Shown here: in pieces, positions 50,570 through 52,873 of the stretch
Numbering within the stretch: position 1 is the stretch's first letter
Layout: the number at the start of each line of letters is the position of its first letter
Assembly (NCBI GenBank): GCA_003170295.1
Contig: PNAJ01000102.1
Span: 1-52,873 of the forward strand
Length of the DNA stretch: 52,873 nucleotides
Direction: 5' to 3'
From: Bryobacterales bacterium
Lineage (GTDB): Bacteria > Acidobacteriota > Terriglobia > Bryobacterales > Bryobacteraceae
The notes under the pieces: model-generated
What the model saw: the letters and a program-made list of their open reading frames with translations, nothing else
Databases searched by the model: none
What the model was told of the DNA's origin: nothing
Made by a program: the position numbers and the translations under genes

Positions 50570-52777
50570 TTGAAATCATATAACGATGAGCGGCCTGATG
50601 GGTTGCAGCGTCTCGGAGATGGGGCACTAGGACTCATCGCCGTCATTCTCGTGTCTGCGGCGACCGCAGTTGCGCAATCGGCTCCTGCAAGCATAAGCAC
50701 GATCCCGCAGCCCACCAGCGATCGCCCGTTTTTTGATGCTTCTGGAAACGCTTACTACTTGTCTGGACAGCCAACGGCGGGTGCGGCGCAAACCCAGCAC
50801 GGAGGCGGCACGTGTTCCATACCCGGCTATCATGGCATCCCCATTCCAGCGTCATGTCCCGATGCGTCGGTGATGAAAGTCGACCCTTCCGGCAATCAGA
50901 TTTGGGGCACGCTGCTCGGCGGCCCGACCGCCGACAGCGGAACCGCACTCGCGATCGATGCCAATGGAAACGTCGCGTTCACCGGCTCCACGGGCGGTCA
51001 GTTTCCCACCACGCCTGGCGCGGCCATCGGGTCCAGCACCAGCGCCACGGTCTTCGCCGCCAAGGTCACGGCGGATGGCAGCAAGTTTCTTTACTCCACT
51101 TATCTCCCGGAGTCCCTGGCCGCTTCGTCGGCCATCGCCGTGGATGCAGCGGGCAACGCGTACATTGCGGGTAAGACGTCTTCGGGGCATGCTTCTATTG
51201 TGAAGTTGAGCGCGGACGGCTCTACCATCGTGTATAACGCCACTCTCGCCGGCAGCAGTGCGGACGCGGTAACAGCCATAGCGGTCGACTCGGCAGGCAA
51301 TGCTTTCGTCGCGGGGCAAACCACTTCGGTGGATTTTCCGGTAACCGCGGGCGCGTTCCAGCAGCACCTGAAAGGAAGCCAGAATGGTTTCCTTGTCAAG
51401 CTGAGTCCTTCCGGCAGCGTCCTGGCCAGCACGTACTTCGGCGGGAGCGGGTCGGACAGCCCGTCGTCGATCGCGGTCGATGGCGCGGGCAATATCGATG
51501 TGGTGGGATCCACCAGCTCACTCGATCTCCCCACGACGCAGGGAACCATGCGACCGTCAGCGATCGTGCCTCCGTGGAACAACTCCTCACCGGCTGGTTT
51601 CGTGGCGCAGTTCGCCCCGGACGGCAGTTCGTTGAAGTGGGCGAGTTACGTGATGAGTTCCGATTACCAGCCATTTGGTGCGGTCTTCGACATGGGTGTT
51701 AGCGCACTCGGGGTAGCCCCGACTGGCGATATCTACATCGGTGGGCTGACCGGCCCGGGCTTCCCGGTGACACCGTCGGCTCCAGTCGTTTGCTTCCAAG
51801 GCTTGACCAATCGCACTAACGGCTTCCTGGCTCACCTGAACTCAAGCGGTGCGCTCGTCGATGCAACCTATCTCGGGAACAGCGCCGGAGGCGATATCAT
51901 CGTCGGTGGGTCATTATTGCCGCTTCCCGGCGGTACAGTGCTGATAAGCTGGCGCGGGACCCCTATTGGCGTCGTCTCCAGGGTCCAGTTTGGCAGCGGA
52001 GGTTGGACGGCACCGGCCTGCCTTTCCAACGACGTGCTCAACGCCGCGACGCAATCCGGTAGCGGCGGGATCGCGCCTGGGGAGTTGGTGACGCTCACCG
52101 GTTTTGGAATCGGGCCCGACATCGGTGTGGTCTACCAGCCCGATGCGCAAGGCAACGTTCCCACGCAGTTGGCCGGCGTTCAGGTGCTATTCGACGGTGT
52201 GCCGGTGCCGGTACTGTACGCGCAGTCGCGGCAGATCAATGCCATCGCGCCTGTTGGGTTGGCCGTGAACGGGACAAGGCACGTTACGGTGACTTACAAC
52301 AATCAGCAGTTCGGACCGGCGGTCGCGACGGCGACATTCGGCAGCCCTGGAATTTTTCGGCTGCAGATCGGGCAGTCGGCGCAGGCCGTGGCAATGAACC
52401 AGGACGGGACGCTCAACGGACCAACGAATCCCGCGCCACGGGGCTCTATCGTGGCCGTGTGGGGAACGGGCTACGGGCAGACCAATCCCCCATGCCAAAC
52501 TGGTGGACTCAACGTTCCTCGCGCAGCGCCGCTGAGCCCCGGCATAAGCGCGCAAATCTACAAAGTCGGTCCGAACGGGGGGCCAAGCTTACCCACACCG
52601 GTGCAGTATGCAGGCAGCGCGCCAACCCTGCCGTGCGGACTGGTGCAGGTTGATTTTCAAGTGCCGGTGGATATTGCTCCAGGAACATTCTCTTTCTTGG
52701 CATGGATTCAGTTCCAAGACGAAATTACTTGGACCCAATCCCAACCGCCGATCGGCGCCACAATCGCGGTGAAGTGA
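50570..52777 (+). CDS. SBBP beta-propeller surface protein with Solibacter-type C-terminal domain
   Basis: A 735-residue exported protein. After a signal peptide (GLIAVILVSAATAVAQS) are SBBP-type repeats of about 50 residues (IAVDAAGNAYIAGKTSS, IAVDSAGNAFVAGQTTSVDF, IAVDGAGNIDVVGSTSSLDL), likely a propeller. From about residue 495 comes the long C-terminal domain typical of Solibacter (VLNAATQSGSGGIAPGELVT, YAQSRQINAIAPV, VAVWGTGYGQTNPP). TTG 50570 is chosen because GGAGGA lies 7 bases upstream; GTG 50534 would include it in the protein. The domain supports the phylum assignment. Confidence 0.88.
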   Translation: MKSYNDERPDGLQRLGDGALGLIAVILVSAATAVAQSAPASISTIPQPTSDRPFFDASGNAYYLSGQPTAGAAQTQHGGGTCSIPGYHGIPIPASCPDASVMKVDPSGNQIWGTLLGGPTADSGTALAIDANGNVAFTGSTGGQFPTTPGAAIGSSTSATVFAAKVTADGSKFLYSTYLPESLAASSAIAVDAAGNAYIAGKTSSGHASIVKLSADGSTIVYNATLAGSSADAVTAIAVDSAGNAFVAGQTTSVDFPVTAGAFQQHLKGSQNGFLVKLSPSGSVLASTYFGGSGSDSPSSIAVDGAGNIDVVGSTSSLDLPTTQGTMRPSAIVPPWNNSSPAGFVAQFAPDGSSLKWASYVMSSDYQPFGAVFDMGVSALGVAPTGDIYIGGLTGPGFPVTPSAPVVCFQGLTNRTNGFLAHLNSSGALVDATYLGNSAGGDIIVGGSLLPLPGGTVLISWRGTPIGVVSRVQFGSGGWTAPACLSNDVLNAATQSGSGGIAPGELVTLTGFGIGPDIGVVYQPDAQGNVPTQLAGVQVLFDGVPVPVLYAQSRQINAIAPVGLAVNGTRHVTVTYNNQQFGPAVATATFGSPGIFRLQIGQSAQAVAMNQDGTLNGPTNPAPRGSIVAVWGTGYGQTNPPCQTGGLNVPRAAPLSPGISAQIYKVGPNGGPSLPTPVQYAGSAPTLPCGLVQVDFQVPVDIAPGTFSFLAWIQFQDEITWTQSQPPIGATIAVK

Positions 52778-52798
52778 ACCTGAGCTAAGAGACCAGGC

Positions 52799-52818
52799 GG
52801 GACGGACGAGACCGTCCC
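52799..52818 (+). terminator. Hairpin after the SBBP gene, possible terminator
   Basis: GGGACGG-ACGAGA-CCGTCCC, a 7-bp perfect stem 21 bases after the stop, followed by TAAGTCTTCTCTCT. It may end transcription; the design also resembles the intergenic hairpins elsewhere. Confidence 0.55.
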
Positions 52819-52873
52819 TAAGTCTTCTCTCTAGCTCTAGGTGGTCATGCCCTAGGTCTCTGACCGCTTGAAG

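Noticed and set aside
47234..52858. CCTAGGTC at 47234-47241 and 52851-52858 as a shared regulatory box
   Set aside because: Eight bases containing a palindrome, only two copies, and the second lies at the window edge with no visible target gene.

Overview
The window looks like chromosome of an Acidobacteriota member of the Solibacter/Bryobacter group (Bryobacterales). Reasons: GC-rich coding DNA; an SBBP-repeat protein ending in the long C-terminal domain typical of Solibacter surface proteins (50570-52777); an Oar-like TonB receptor with a Gly-rich segment and a VWFA-related acidobacterial C-terminus (37590-40935); a BlaI/M56 regulator-peptidase pair; a degenerate exosortase/PEP-CTERM pair. 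No taxonomic marker such as 16S is present, so the placement is inference.

Layout. 1-1571 is a scar of mobile DNA: an IS630-type transposase remnant runs directly into an AbiEi-type antitoxin, followed by a frameshifted and truncated AbiEii-type toxin fused to the last ~60 codons of a tyrosine recombinase. The scar abuts an initiator tRNA-fMet gene (1754-1830, minus), the probable integration site. 1861-7017: MgtC/DUF4010 membrane protein, NIPSNAP protein, M1-type metallopeptidase and a small beta-barrel protein. 7033-9929: promoter with candidate operators, BlaI-like repressor and an M56 peptidase whose periplasmic part carries a 33-34-residue SDGEK repeat. 9888-13114: carbohydrate kinase and gamma-glutamyltransferase.

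13143-20554 is one cobalamin locus: promoter, B12 riboswitch, TonB receptor, BtuF-BtuD-BtuC importer, then CobU, CobS, CobT. Together they import corrinoids and rebuild the nucleotide loop, so the locus is built for salvage; no corrin-ring synthesis gene is present here. A cluster of unlike short hairpins sits between btuD and btuC. 20508-23943: TolC-like protein, MacB-like permease without its own ATPase, and a TPR protein. 24162-28517: citrate synthase overlapping seryl-tRNA synthetase, then a CocE-type hydrolase. 28639-32785 (minus): tightly overlapped aroC-def-fmt-argJ-small secreted protein; def and fmt serve the formyl-Met cycle that also uses the tRNA at 1754. 32858-37542: SodC, a sugar-type binding lipoprotein, an orphan Flp pilin, a secreted Gly-rich protein and a cytochrome c/copper monooxygenase-like protein.

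37590-40935 is a broken chimera of a TonB receptor and a VWFA-related protein. 41325-44187 is a compact exosortase locus (PAP-CTERM substrate facing epsI, exosortase and a bacilliredoxin). 44224-52777: esterase-like hydrolase, a zinc-ribbon/proline-rich protein, a TPR protein, a tandem array of 33-bp hairpins, a degenerate GGDEF protein, decayed sequence and the SBBP protein.

The most novel-looking signal is a family of short intergenic hairpins (17137-17352, 21818-21854, 28575-28620, 48891-49049) that share words and architecture, keep base pairing while the sequence changes, and occur singly, in pairs, in mixed clusters and in tandem.
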